A stretch of DNA of 64,000 nucleotides from Isoetes taiwanensis (GCA_021234155.1 JAJEKV010000086.1:4267461-4331460), one strand, 5' to 3'; positions 11,972 through 22,730 are shown, numbered from the stretch's first letter. The notes: a model not told the origin generated them from the sequence alone. Numbers and translations: made by a program.

Positions 11972-12369
11972 GCTGGAAACGCACTTCAAAAGGAATCTTT
12001 GAAAGATTCCCTAAAATTCCCTTAAAAAAGTCCATTTTTAAGATTTTTTTGTGACAGGTGTGACAATTTAAGTAATTTAGGTACCATTTTTGAGGGGTTG
12101 ATTGAACATAACTTTCATGCAAAAATTTCAAATAGCAATTTTCATCCTCCTAAACTAGAACAAAAAATAATTACTTTTATAAAGTGTAGCAAAAAAGGGG
12201 CAATTAAAAAAATAGCAAGGGTAATAGAGTGACAAAGAAGTGATATATTCATGGTTGTGAAAATTGTACAAAATTATGAACAAAATTGTCAAAAATATAG
12301 AACATTTTGACGCATACCATCACCGCTTCTCTTTTCGTTTTTTACATGTTTGAGTCATCGGACAAACTT
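11972..12369. other. Subterminal non-coding region of the 9-kb element
   Basis: AT-rich sequence between the left TIR and the 3' end of the transposase remnant. Near 11990-12010 a short inverted AGGAATCTTT/AAAGATTCC pair mirrors the subterminal sequence at the right end. Confidence 0.5.
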
Positions 12370-15100
12370 ACATTTTGCAAAAAGATCGGGATGCATCTCA
12401 TCCTCCCACTCATTTAGTCCCCGATCACTTGAGCCTTCATCCTCGCCTTCACTCTCAAAACGGATGTACTTTCGAACAATCTTCTTCCTCACCGCCTACA
12501 AGTGAGTCCTCATCATCATCTTTTTGGCCACCTTTCTAGGTTGTTTGTCTAATCCACATGCCGACCTTATTAAAGTTTGAGTGACCATAATGTAACTTAT
12601 TAGCAAATCGAAACAAAGTCATATGCAAGAACCTTCACTTCAGATAGATCTATGACAAAGCAAGATTTGCTTTGGACTTTGCTCTCTTTCCCACTCGCTT
12701 TTTTTACCATCTCCAAAGTATAACTCCCACTTTGAAAGCACCGGCGAAATTTGTTCTCATCCAAAGCACTTTTAGTTGAGTGGGAATTCCATCCTCTCTT
12801 GTTACCTCCAAGACTTTAGCTAGCGAGCGGCTTCCCGGACTCATCATTATCACCGACAGACAGCTATGAGCATTCCTTTCAATCTCCTCGAGATCCAACG
12901 GATACTCGAGCAACTTGTTGTCTTTCGTCGCGCAGGGCGCCGGTGTACATGACTTCTGTCATCTTCATCCGAGCTAGCCAATATCTTTACATGTTCCTCT
13001 TGATTATCAACTTGCACAGGGAGAGTTTGCCTAGATGGCGGTTGAATGTAATCGGGTCTTCGACCTTGTAATGAAGCTTGCAAAATATCACGCTGTTTTA
13101 GAAAAAACGAGGCCATCATAAAGCATCGCCTCCCCCCAAAGTGGTTAGAGCACGATCAATACTTGTCTCAATAAAATCCAATGATTTGCTTGAGTCAAAT
13201 GCTCTTCCCTCCTTTTTACTCTTTGTGATTTCTTTCAAGCTTTTTAGAGGCATTTGCTCTGCAGAGAGCATGGAACTAGTATTGGGGATGGTGCGAATGA
13301 ATTGAATACCGCTTCTTTGGTACATCCAAAAGATGTGGCATATTTCTTTCCTTGTAAGATGGCCCTGCCATCTACAAGTGAAATTTTGATCTGATGCTGA
13401 AATGTAATATTTCTCAAGGGCTCAATAGCACAGTGACCCAGTTGATCTCTTCGAGAAATCCATTCTTTGAAATCATAAGTTTCTTCCAACAACTTCGATG
13501 TCCGGGCGAGGATTGTAGGAATCTTGGATAACCTCAATCATTGCTGGTAGGTCGAGAGCTTTTTTCGTGCAAGACATTTAGAGAACCTCTTGAACATCCG
13601 ATCAATTTGGTCGTGTGTATGACCAACAAGCGTGAAACCAATCTTGACTTCTTGAAGATTTGTTTCTCTACTAGCATAGCACAAATAAGCAAACAACGCC
13701 CGATTCTTATTTTCCCTTGTCGTGTTGTCTAGTCAAGATACGAACCGTGGTATATGTTCTAGATTGGAAAGAAGCTTATTCAATATTGTGATAGTGAGAT
13801 TTGGATCAGCATGAATATTTGGATAATTCAAAAATGCCTTGCAAGATAGTTTTCCATTAAATACCATAGCATCAACAACATGCGGATGTATGAAATCTTC
13901 TTCAAGATCCTTAGGCACATTGACAAAATGTGGTAGGGTGGTCTTCTTCGGTCCATTCCATCAATAACAACCGATATGTAGTTGAGTGGTTGTTCCAAAG
14001 GCTTTCTTCCTATGTTTTGTCAATTTTCTCCTTTCCAAAGATTGTTGTTCTCTCGTGCTTGTTCGGTTTCTCCTTCAATGCATCCGAAATGAAAATATGT
14101 TTAGGAAAAACCTACTTTTAAGTAGAACTAGGCAAGAACACGCCCCGGAAGCTTACTTTTAGTGTGAAGTGTCCTTGCATTTTGTCTCTCGAAGCTTTTA
14201 ATTGAGCATGTAGCACAAAATGGACATCCTATGCTTTCTAGGAATGGCCACGCGAGAAAACTCTTTTTCGAAAGCACAAAAAGTAAGAGTAGCGGAATAA
14301 AGCGTTCTCCGGCCTCAACACACATCTCCTTATAATTATCGTAGACTTCTTGTTTCGTGAAATTGTCACTCAAGTGGTACATAGGGCTATTAGGGAGTTT
14401 CTCACAAGACTCCTTAAAGAAACCTTCCATCCAGAGACACATTGAAGGGCATGAATTACGGTTATGCCTCCCGAATGGCGGTAGTCATTAATGCCCGGAT
14501 TCTTGTCAAGCCTTTTCTTTAGGCGGTCAAGTCGTCCCGCGCCTAAAGCATGAATCAATTTGAAGGCCGTTTGACGGGACATGTTGTGGCCACCACCGTG
14601 TAAGTAAACTTCTCACCATCATCCGGCCTAATATTGAAGGCTAAGTAGCCCCTTTGGTCTAGCGAGTCATTGAACTCAGAACTATCACGAATCAACCTCA
14701 ATTCCTTTTAGTCCAATCTTAAGCAAACAACGTTGAGAACAACAATGCTTTGTATGTGTTGCCCGCAAGTGAGCCTCGGCCATGAGTTTCTTTCTTCTAA
14801 CAGGTTGTACATGCTTTCTTGTGTAAGTTACGCTTTAAGATTCTTACTTGCGTGGGCTTTGAATTCGAACATAGAGTCTTGTGGCTTTGGTAGGTCCTCG
14901 CCCGAGACATCAACATGAGGTGTTTCTTCGTCTAAGAGATCAACTTGAGGTGTACTTGTAGATGCTGATAGGTTTGGTGTGTGCAAGTCCTGAGGGGAGG
15001 TGCTTTCCCTCTCCCTAGGAAAAAGTAATCGAGGTTGGTGACGTAGTTGACCAGCTCCCCGGTGTCGTGAGAAAACAGGGGAGTTGCATGTCATTGACTG
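12370..15100 (-). pseudogene. Putative DDE-type transposase, decayed
   Basis: Minus-strand gene broken by several frameshifts. In order: a Pro/Ser-rich N-terminus (about 15094-14830); GHNMSRQTAFKLIHALG (about 14590-14540); YDNYKEMC then CPFCATCS (14340-14190), a possible zinc-binding pair; VVIDGMD (about 13957), where a one-base loss shifts the frame before KKTTLPHF; DAMVFNGK (about 13870); and TRENKNRALFAYLCYASR leading to VGHTHDQIDRMFKRFS (13725-13590). The DGMDQ-type motif and the LDN-REN-KN/VGHTH-ID block match a widespread eukaryotic family of transposase-like proteins that I recall as DUF7869. The C-terminus is acidic (about 12450-12375). The two Asp positions would be the obvious catalytic candidates. 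Being inside the TIRs, it is the likely former transposase. The superfamily name is uncertain. Confidence 0.65.
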
Positions 15101-15296
15101 CTCCCACTTGTTGTAGTACCATTTAGCGAAATTGATGGAGTTGCCGTGATTTGCCTCCGGGGATTTAGCCTATGGTGGACTAAGGGCGACGTACTAAAAT
15201 GAAGTGGAGGAGGTAGTCTGACCTCCCTAGGCTGTGGTGGAGTAAAACGCATTGGTGGGGGCAAACGACGTTCAGGAGCAGGGTGTGGTGGAGTCA

Positions 15297-15585
15297 GGGA
15301 TAGGTTCTATACGTACAAAATTAAAATTTCTGACGTATAAAGTCAAAAAATACGTATTTTTTAATAAAATACGTATTTAACGTATTAAAACCTCGCCGTG
15401 GGAAAAAATTTTTCGTCTCTGAAAAGCTGGCGAAAGCTGCGAAAATTTTTCCAGACGTCTGCCGAAACCGCCAGCGTCTGTGAACGCCGAAAAAAATTTT
15501 TTTTTTTTTTCGCACGAACCTTTACAGATCGCGTCTGTGAAAAAAATTTTCGCAGACGGCTTTCACGTTGTTTCAATGCGTCGCG

Positions 15586-15640
<55 letters not shown>

Positions 15641-15853
15641 TTTTTTTTTTTCGTTCGCGTACGCGGTTTTCACTGTTTCGCGTACGCGAAAAAATTTTCG
15701 CGTACGCTTTCACGTTGTTTTCGCGTACGCGAAAATCTTCCGACGCCGGAATTTTTTTGTATTTTTTTTCGTTTATATCGGCAAATATGTGCCGTGATCA
15801 TACAATTCATAATTATTCCGTATAAAAAACGTCACCCGTATTGAACCTATCCC
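15297..15853. mobile_element. Nested 557-bp TIR element
   Basis: Ends are inverted repeats: GGGATAGGTTCTATACG at the left, and at the right a sequence whose reverse complement is GGGATAGGTTCAATACG (one mismatch). The interior is low-complexity, with a long A tract followed by a T tract near 15586-15650 and four copies of CGCGTACGC(G) at 15656-15732. There is no coding capacity, so it is MITE-like. The target duplication is not resolved (CA on both sides is possible). Confidence 0.75.
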
Positions 15854-16367
15854 CAGGTGGAGTAAATTGAACCGGTGGTGGAAGCCGAGGTGGTCGTCTT
15901 TGGAGTAAGATCAACAGAGTGGGGTTTGAATATCGAGGCGAAATTTCCGGCTACTTTTCGGTGTCGGTTGAGGGGTGTGAATGTCATTGCGGAGGAAGCT
16001 GCGAATCGGGGAGTTGAGGTTCTGCTCAGTTCTTTTTTCTCGAGCCATACTTTCGAGAAAGGTAGCGTCAATCGTATAAATTTATACGGCGAGAATAGCG
16101 GTGGTAAAAGTTTACACAGGATGGTATAAATTTATACGAGAAGGCAAACTTGTAGAGCCGCAGATCAGATAAATTTATCTGAGATGGTATAAATTTATAC
16201 TGAGGAGGAAGACACGGTATAAATTTATACGAAAACTCACGAACACTTGTATTGGAATCTTTATGGAGAAACGCTTATACTAAACGGCAAGACTTAGCGG
16301 GGTACTTAAGCCCGTATGCCGCCACCCTATTTTCCATATCTGCGGCTTAGAGTCGGCGCCGCGGTCC

Positions 16368-16375
16368 TATATATA
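16368..16375 (+). promoter_or_regulatory. Candidate TATA box
   Basis: TATATATA about 50 bases upstream of the ATG at 16425, in the right position for a core promoter of the ParB-methyltransferase gene. The upstream palindrome cluster (16068-16230) would sit in its proximal promoter. Confidence 0.5.
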
Positions 16376-16424
16376 CCCCTCTTTATTTGCTCTCCTGAAC
16401 CTCTATACGCTAGTTCATACGGTC

Positions 16425-19400
16425 ATGGCCACGTAAGTCTACTTTCCGTCTCGTTTTAGTTTCTCTTTTGTTTTAATCGTTAGAGTGTAAGCCCCACTCG
16501 GTATAAATTTATACCGAGATGACTCGATCGGTATAAATTTATCGCCTTGTGCTCGGCGGTATAAATTTATACCGCCGAAAGACAGCATATAAATTTATAC
16601 CGCTCGTGCTCGAGCCGTATAAATTTATACCGTTCCAGAATTATTTCAGATTCTTGATGTCTAGTGCTCAACGAATGGTCCCGAACCTTAATATTTTCGT
16701 AATAATTTTGTGTTTCCAGCTTAAATGACACAAATAAAGTGTTAATTTAGTGTGGATTTTATGCCCTTTCATCCTCTTTTTCTACTGTTTTTGTGTTTCA
16801 AAAACTCGAAAAAGGTTAATATTCTTGTGTAAAAATGGTTTTTTTTGCGCGTTTTCCAGCCCTAAGATCAAGTTTGTACTCGGCGGGTCATCATCAAAGG
16901 TCGCACCACCGAGCCACGGACTTATGAACTAAAGGATCGGACTTGGTACGCCCGTCCACGAGCAAGAGAGAGCAAACCCACCGATACGCACCTTTACTTG
17001 TGCAATAAATCGGGAAGGGCAAGTTCAAGTCCGATGATTATTACCTGGCCGCGAAATTATGAAACTTGTTGCTACAGAGAACGATGATGAAGTTCTAATG
17101 CAGTGCAACCATGACAAGGGCCCCGTCTACTATGTTCTGAATACTAGAATGTTTAAAATAAGCATGTGCAAGCCTAAAGACGTGCACGATTACATTTCGG
17201 ACAATTACAAGAACGGCTTTGTAAGTTATTCTTAGGTGCTTTCCGTATAAATTTATACCGTCAGTCTCTTAACATAACCCTGCATTACAGGACGTAGTAG
17301 AAATTTTGATGTCAATAGTGCTGTGCGACGAAAAAGTGTTGGTCAAGGGTCTATGGTACCCCCGTAGTATCGAAGAGGAAGTAGTAGAGGAAGAGGTAGA
17401 GGAAGAGGAAGAGGAAGAGGAAGAGGAGGAACCAGTCAACACAAAGGGAAAGGGTAGGAAGCATTCCCTGGTACTAGATACACAGCCTCCTACCAAGAAA
17501 AAATCTAGAAAAACAAAGCCCTTGACTATAGAGGAGTCAGCAGAAGCTCTTCAGAAGGCTCCCCGAGCGGAGCATATCGTTGTGAAGCCCGCAGATAAGT
17601 CAAGTGCTATTCTCAAGCGGGTTAATGAAACCAAACTGCTCAAACAAACCATTTCTTTGACACTAAGCACTATCAAGAGGCCACCAAAAAATGAAGATGG
17701 GGTCGAGTTTGCCGCAGTCCCGAAGTTGTACGCGGCACATGTGGCCATTCTTAAGCAAAGAATGAGAAGAAATCCTCATGCGCATGTGTCGCCTCTAGTT
17801 GTTATGGTTGATAGAAGTCAATGCAATCGATTGCAGGATTACAAAAAAGCAGACTTCGAAGATTACACCTACTACGTCCTTGGAGGCACACGGCTACAAG
17901 GCTAGAAAAGAACTCTCAAAGGAGGAAACCCGTAACGAGGTGTGGAAAAGCGTGGAAGCCCATATTTACGTGGGTGTCACAGACGAAGAGGCAAAAGTCA
18001 TTGCCGTAAGTCACAATCTTGACAATGACTTTCGGTTAAAAATGAGCCTAATAGATAAGATCCGATTCATGCATCGAGAGTGCGGGAGTTCAAACAAATG
18101 CATGGAGAGGACTTCAAAAACGTAAGAATAAGCTTCAAGAGCTTCGAGAAGCCTGTGTGACGGAGTGTTGCCTGAGCTATGATTCTGATAAGAAGCCCAT
18201 TATGGTTGTCAAACAATACGATAACTACTTTCAGCTCGCTTTCAGAGATGGTCAAGTAAGTAAAAGATTCAATTCAATCTTCTGTAGTATGTTTAGCGTG
18301 GTTAGAATCTTGTAATAGCCTAGTGACGGTATAAATTCATACCGTGCCTGGCCGCGGTATAAATTTATACCGTGCCTGCACGGCATGATATAAATTTATA
18401 CCGCGAAATTATTCATAAATTTATACCGTGCACGGTCTCGGTCGCGGTATAAATTTATACACATGAACGTGCAAATGTGATAAATTTATACCGCCGCCAG
18501 GCACGGTATAAATTTATACCGTGTTGAGTCGCCGTGCCCATCCTCTTACGCCATTCAGCACTAAACTTCGTTTGACCATTTACAGGTGTGGGATCTTCAA
18601 GAAAGAATTTTTTGTATGTTCGAAGATGGGGAGCTCAAAGAACAAGCTAAAGACGCAGGAAAGAAACCAAAGAAAGGTGGTGAATCAAAACAAAAAAATA
18701 TGAGCATTGTACCCTGGACGCAGTTACAGGGTCTTAAAAGCAAAGAAATATTTGTTCGCCTGTTGGAAAAAGTAGTTGCCAAAGAATTCACATTAGACGA
18801 GATGGCCAAGGAAGCTAAAACGTAAGCCTCACTTGCTATGCCATGTTTTTTTCTACCTTTTTTTGTCTTACAATATTTTTCCTTTTTGCAAATAAAGACA
18901 TTGTCACTTGCCAGCCGAAGTTAATGAAGCAGCTCAACCTAGAAGACTGGGAGGAGTGCAAACTTTTGTACCCAAGTTGTACCACAGACAGTATCATCAG
19001 AGAGCACGCAGTTAACTTCAGTGGCTGGGTAAGTTTTGCAAAAAATATGTTATGTGTTTGTGCCTTTGTCTCACATTACTCTTACAGAACAAGAAGAAGG
19101 GGCTACCCACTGGATTTTTGAACCTGGTTCGTAGGGCCAAGGAAGAGAGGCAAAGGTTAAAGGCAATTGAACAGGGTAGAGAGGTCGCCACTTCCAGTTT
19201 TGACTGTACATATGAGAGATTTACCACATTTGGTCAGGACGTCCAATACAGGGTTGTTGAGGGTGATTGTACAAGGCTGGGGACTCTTTTAGACAAGCAA
19301 CATTTTACATTATGCATTGCAGATATTCCTTATGGATTTAAAATAAAGGATAGCGCTTTTGATGAGGAGGCTTTCACTCACGTGCAAGTCCGGTCTTTCC

Positions 19401-20490
19401 TGGATGGCCTCAAAGAAGTCACGACATCTGAAAACTGGAGGGTCATCATTTTTCATTCCGACCTTCAGACGATGTCGGTGCTTAAACCTATGGGAGCTGG
19501 TCTGTAACGCCGGCCTCGAAAACTGCGTTTGGTAAGCTTCACAATTAACGTTTTTTGTTTTACGGTAACTCCACGGTATAAATTTATACCACATCCGCCT
19601 TAAGGTTTAAATTTTAAAGGTTTTGGAACAACCGTGGTATAAATTTATACACAAGGGCAATGTCGTAGATAAATTTATACGGGCTTTGCCGTGGTATAAA
19701 TTTATACGACAAAGGCAACCGTGGTATAAGTTTATACCGCCACACCATTGGGCTAATTTATTTTCCTTGTTTTCTTTTTACTAATTTCTAATTTCTATAT
19801 TGCTTGGCGGGGCTTAAAACAAACGCGTCAAGGGTCATGGTGGTGGTCCGCTTAGTGAGTCAAGTTTTCAGCATTTTCATATAGGTTTTTACAAAATGGG
19901 GCGCCAAAAAAACCATGGTTCATTTTAACACGCAGAATGAAAAGACTCCTCCCCGCAATGCATTTCAGTTCCCAACCTGTTTTGCGAAATTAAAGAGACC
20001 CACAAATGACAAAGGCGTGGGTGTCCCATTATCGAGAAGCCACGCGGCTTATTAATAATTTGATACGATGGTTTTCTCGGCCGAGACCGGATCCTAGATG
20101 CCTTTTCTCGATCAGCACCACAGCCAGCTTCGCCCTTAGCGGGGCGCAATGTCGCCTCCGTCGACATAGACCCGGATAAAGTAAGCTTCATCGGGGACCG
20201 GATAAGCTCTTGCGAATCCTTTCCCCGATGAAAACGAGGAACCGGGAGCAAAGAACGTGCAGCCGATGCTAAGGGCACTTACACGTAAATACGACCTCCA
20301 CTTACGGGAAGAAGAGATGAGGAGGTGGAGTTTGTTGACTTGGAGCCCAGTGGTGCCCGAGCCAGAGAAACCGCCTGTGCCAATAGGTTTGGAATCAGAA
20401 GGAGGCATCTCTGCTGTTGTAAGCTCGCAAGAGCCAGATCCCAAAGGGTACGAGAGTCCTGTGGACTGGGAAGAGCCACCTCTCGTATAA
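16425..20490 (+). pseudogene. ParB-like / N6-adenine methyltransferase-like gene
   Basis: Multi-exon gene. Approximate exons: 16425-16432 (ATGGCCAC then GTAAGT), 16860-17220, 17291-18255, 18586-18821, 18898-19028, 19088-19531 and about 19800-20490. An acidic Glu run lies near 17375-17435. A ParB-like region spans about 17760-18060: HVSPLVVMVDRSQ, then DFEDYTYYVLGG (frameshift), GYKARKEL, then VTDEEAKVIAVSHNLDN. In exon 6, VVEGDCTRLGTLL leads to ADIPYGF, a variant of methyltransferase motif IV (D-P-P-Y). In exon 7, ILDAFSRS followed by AGRNVASVDIDPDK resembles the AdoMet-binding motif I. Motif IV before motif I is the beta-class order. ParB plus methyltransferase fusions are familiar from bacterial prophages. 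Frameshifts near 16920, 17040, 17890, 18080-18130 and 19490, plus stops in exon 7, make this copy inactive. The DIPY motif and eroded FxGxG also suggest lost catalysis. Confidence 0.75.
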
Positions 20491-20498
20491 ATTTATAC

Positions 20499-20941
20499 AG
20501 ACAGAGTTCTTAACCACTTTCATTGTAAACTATGTGCTAAGTAATATTATAATTTATTTTGATGAAGATTTTTAAACTGAAAGCTTTGTCTCTCTAACAA
20601 TGCTTAATTGAAACAACTCTTTCTTGCTCCAGGATTTCACACTCTTTGTCTTTCCAATGTTTGACTTTTTTAGTACTTCTATTAAGCTTGCAAAAAAACA
20701 ATCTATATTTCCTTCTGTTTTTAACAATAAATACTTACTGAGTTATCAAAGTTAATGTCTCTCTCCTTAAAACAAGCATTTTTTTTTTTTTGCCCTCCTT
20801 TTAAAATGAAAAAGCTTTAAAAATGTTGCTTTTTTGGGGTATCCCGAATGCTAATTGCTCAACAATCTATTTTGCTCCCTATTTTGTGTGTTTTTTTTAA
20901 GTTTTCAATTTTTATAAAGGAATCTTTCAAACGCACTTCTT
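20499..20941. other. 3' non-coding part of the 9-kb element
   Basis: AT-rich sequence between the methyltransferase stop codon and the right TIR, without palindrome copies or open frames of interest. It ends with AAAGGAATCTTTCAAACGCA, which pairs with the TIR to form a subterminal hairpin. Confidence 0.6.
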
Positions 20942-20972
20942 AAATAAGTGCGTTTCATTTTAAACCTTGTTA
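20942..20972 (-). repeat. Right terminal inverted repeat
   Basis: Reverse complement of the left TIR with one mismatch, ending CCTTGTTA directly before the TA duplicate at 20973-20974. Confidence 0.9.
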
Positions 20973-22259
20973 TATGTATTGCAACAGAATCCCCCACAGG
21001 AATATGGACCAGAGATTCCTGCTCCACTGAACCCGCCGCTGCCGCCGGCACCCGCACCTGCACCTGCAGCCGCTACGGCAAGTCGATCTAAGAGGACACG
21101 CCCTAGTTCCTCCTCAGATGCTGCTTCAGAGTCTTCTGCCTCTACTGATTCCTCTGAGGATGAGGCCGATCATGCCAAGGCCAGTAAAAAGGATTACCAG
21201 AAGACAGTGGATTCCGCCATCACTAGTATATGGAAGAAACGGAAGCTCGCGCAGCTCTCGGGAAAAACCAGGAATGGGGTAGACGTCGAGTCATGGCTAG
21301 ATGAAATGCAGGAGTTTGGGAAGTCATATGGGATGACTGAAAAGGATATTGGCAAAGTGGCCACCACTAATCTTATAGGGTCGGCGAGGATTTGGTGGAA
21401 TGGGTATGCCCGCTCTCATGAGCTTACCAGGGGAAGGTGCCGTTACAAAGTTTTTGCTAAAGCCTTTAAATCACACTATGTACCAAAGGCTCATCGTTGC
21501 CAGCAGATCCAAACTTTCTATCGCTTGGAGCAGAAAAACATGACTGTCCAGGCCTATACAGACGAGTTTGTGCGCTTACGCTTATATGTTCCAGGGATTA
21601 ATGAGCGTCGGGCAGTTGAGGGCTACATAGAGTGCCTATCCCCTATGCTCGAGAAAATGGTTCGGGCCATAGATCCTAAGACTGTCGCAGAAGCAGAGGC
21701 GAAGGCACTCAGCCTAGAAGAAGACACCCCGAGGTACCAACCGCCACGACCCTCTTCATTCACTCAGAACAAGGGGTACACACCTTACAGAGGGCGCTCA
21801 CCTAGCCCAGGGCCTCCTGCCTCTACGGGGTATCAGAAGACAGATAAGAAGGTCTTCTTTAACATGCCGGAGAAAGTCACGGGTACTGCAGGAGTTTTTA
21901 GGGATATTCTTCAATCTATTCCTCGAGAGCAACGTGAACAGTTACGTAAGGAGAGGGCCTGTTATCGGTGTTTCCGCCCAGGGCACCGTATGCAGGAATG
22001 CCCTTACATTAACCAGACAGTGCAAGCTGCCCTAGCAGACATGGATTGGGAGGACCCGGATAATACCGTCGAGGAAGACGTGCCTGATTATATCACAGGT
22101 GAGTCTCATATTTTCGCTGCTATTGAAACAGGCCAAGCCGACCACCAGCCCTCTGTCATTTCTACGGTTGGCCAAGTAGATTGTAAACCTTTTGTCATTC
22201 TTATGGATACGGGTAGTACTCATAACTTTGCATCTCCTAGAATGGCAGAAACCTTATAG
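20973..22259 (+). pseudogene. Ty3/gypsy-like gag and start of protease
   Basis: Continuation of the gag frame interrupted at 11940. An early Pro/Ala and Ser-rich region is followed by a retrotransposon-gag domain (WLDEMQEFGKSYGMTEKD, ARIWWNGYAR, FYRLEQKNMTVQAYTDEF), a basic Pro-rich hinge and one CCHC zinc knuckle CYRCFRPGHRMQEC (about 21958-21999). The aspartic protease begins at about 22150, with its active-site motif MDTGSTHNFAS at 22203-22235, and a TAG at 22257 ends the frame inside the protease. Single knuckle plus DTGS is characteristic of plant Ty3/gypsy elements. The gag itself is open for over 420 codons, so decay is confined to the inserted element's disruption and the downstream pol. 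Confidence 0.85.
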
Positions 22260-22730
22260 ATTACCCCTTTGAAGTCTAAGCCACGTCCAGTTACGTTGGC
22301 AAGTGGTGCCATTCGCCACACCCGTGGTCGTCGTATCAATTTTAATATTCAGTTGCCAGAGCACCTGTTGCTCTCGGAGCCGAAATAATGGACATTGGCC
22401 GATATGATCTCATTGTGTGAATGGAATTCTTGGCCGCTGCCAAAGCCAATATTGATTGTGAAAAACGGGAGGTTACCTTCAATGCGGCCAATGGAGCCCG
22501 AGTTAATAGCAGGTAAGCCAGTTAACCCTATTATATAATGTATTTCCTTACGCCAATTGCATAGGGCTCTCAGGAAGTCACAGATCACAGGCATGATCCG
22601 ACTCGCTTCCGTGGAAGCTAAGTCTAAACAGGATGAAGTCCTTGATACCTTGCCTCCAGCAATAGCCATGATTCTCCGGGAATACCATGATCTTTTCCCT
22701 GATGAAATTCATCGGCTACCACCTTTCTGA
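22260..22730 (+). pseudogene. Truncated gypsy pol (protease remainder to pre-RT)
   Basis: Beyond the TAG the homology continues in shifted frames: protease tail (RPVTLASGAIRHTRGRRINF), then EYHDLFPDEIHRLPP at about 22681-22726, the conserved lead-in to gypsy reverse transcriptase. Everything after this (RT, RNase H, integrase, 3' LTR) is missing, and unrelated AT-rich sequence starts near 22730. The abrupt end indicates a deletion or a later insertion breakpoint. Confidence 0.7.

Larger units (their letters stand above)
16068..20498. repeat. Interspersed palindrome array, GGTATAAATTTATACC family
   Basis: About 24 copies of a perfect or near-perfect palindrome centred on TATAAATTTATA, mostly extended to GGTATAAATTTATACC. 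Clusters: 16068-16230 (upstream of the gene), 16498-16633 (intron 1), 17246-17262 (intron 2), 18326-18523 (intron 3), 19572-19740 (intron 6) and 20484-20498. Spacing within clusters is typically 25-40 bases. None lies inside a coding exon except the last, whose TAA is the stop codon of the ParB-methyltransferase gene. I saw no copy in the transposase half of the element. A TATA-like core is coincidental to the regular palindromic form. A protein-binding or modification site array is inferred. Confidence 0.9.
11941..20972. mobile_element. 9,032-bp TIR DNA element with ParB-methyltransferase cargo
   Basis: Bounded by 31-base terminal inverted repeats (starting TAACAAAGTTTAAAATG on the left, one mismatch to the right end) and flanked by TA on both sides (11939-11940 and 20973-20974). 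Removing the element with one TA restores the frame of the interrupted gag gene, so the borders are well supported. It carries a decayed transposase gene on the minus strand (12.4-15.1 kb) and a ParB-like/methyltransferase gene on the plus strand (16.4-20.5 kb), diverging from a middle region that also hosts a nested 557-bp element. TA duplication is the rule for Tc1/mariner, but the transposase does not look like that family, so I leave the superfamily open. Confidence 0.85.

Noticed and set aside
15586-15844. Long open frames rich in Lys or Phe
   Set aside because: They only translate the A and T homopolymer tracts of the nested 557-bp element.
17269-17496. Serine-run frame on the minus strand
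   Set aside because: It is the antisense of the GAA/GAG-rich Glu run in the ParB-methyltransferase exon.
16068-20498. CRISPR-like array
   Set aside because: The repeats are perfect short palindromes with irregular, non-unique spacing, spread across introns of a spliced eukaryotic gene; no Cas-like gene is present.
16368-20498. Each TATAAATTTATA palindrome as a separate TATA-box promoter
   Set aside because: Twenty-four perfect palindromes mostly inside introns do not behave like core promoters; only TATATATA at 16368 is positioned for one.
22265-22730. A complete gypsy pol gene
   Set aside because: Similarity stops at the lead-in to reverse transcriptase; no RT, RNase H or integrase motif follows.
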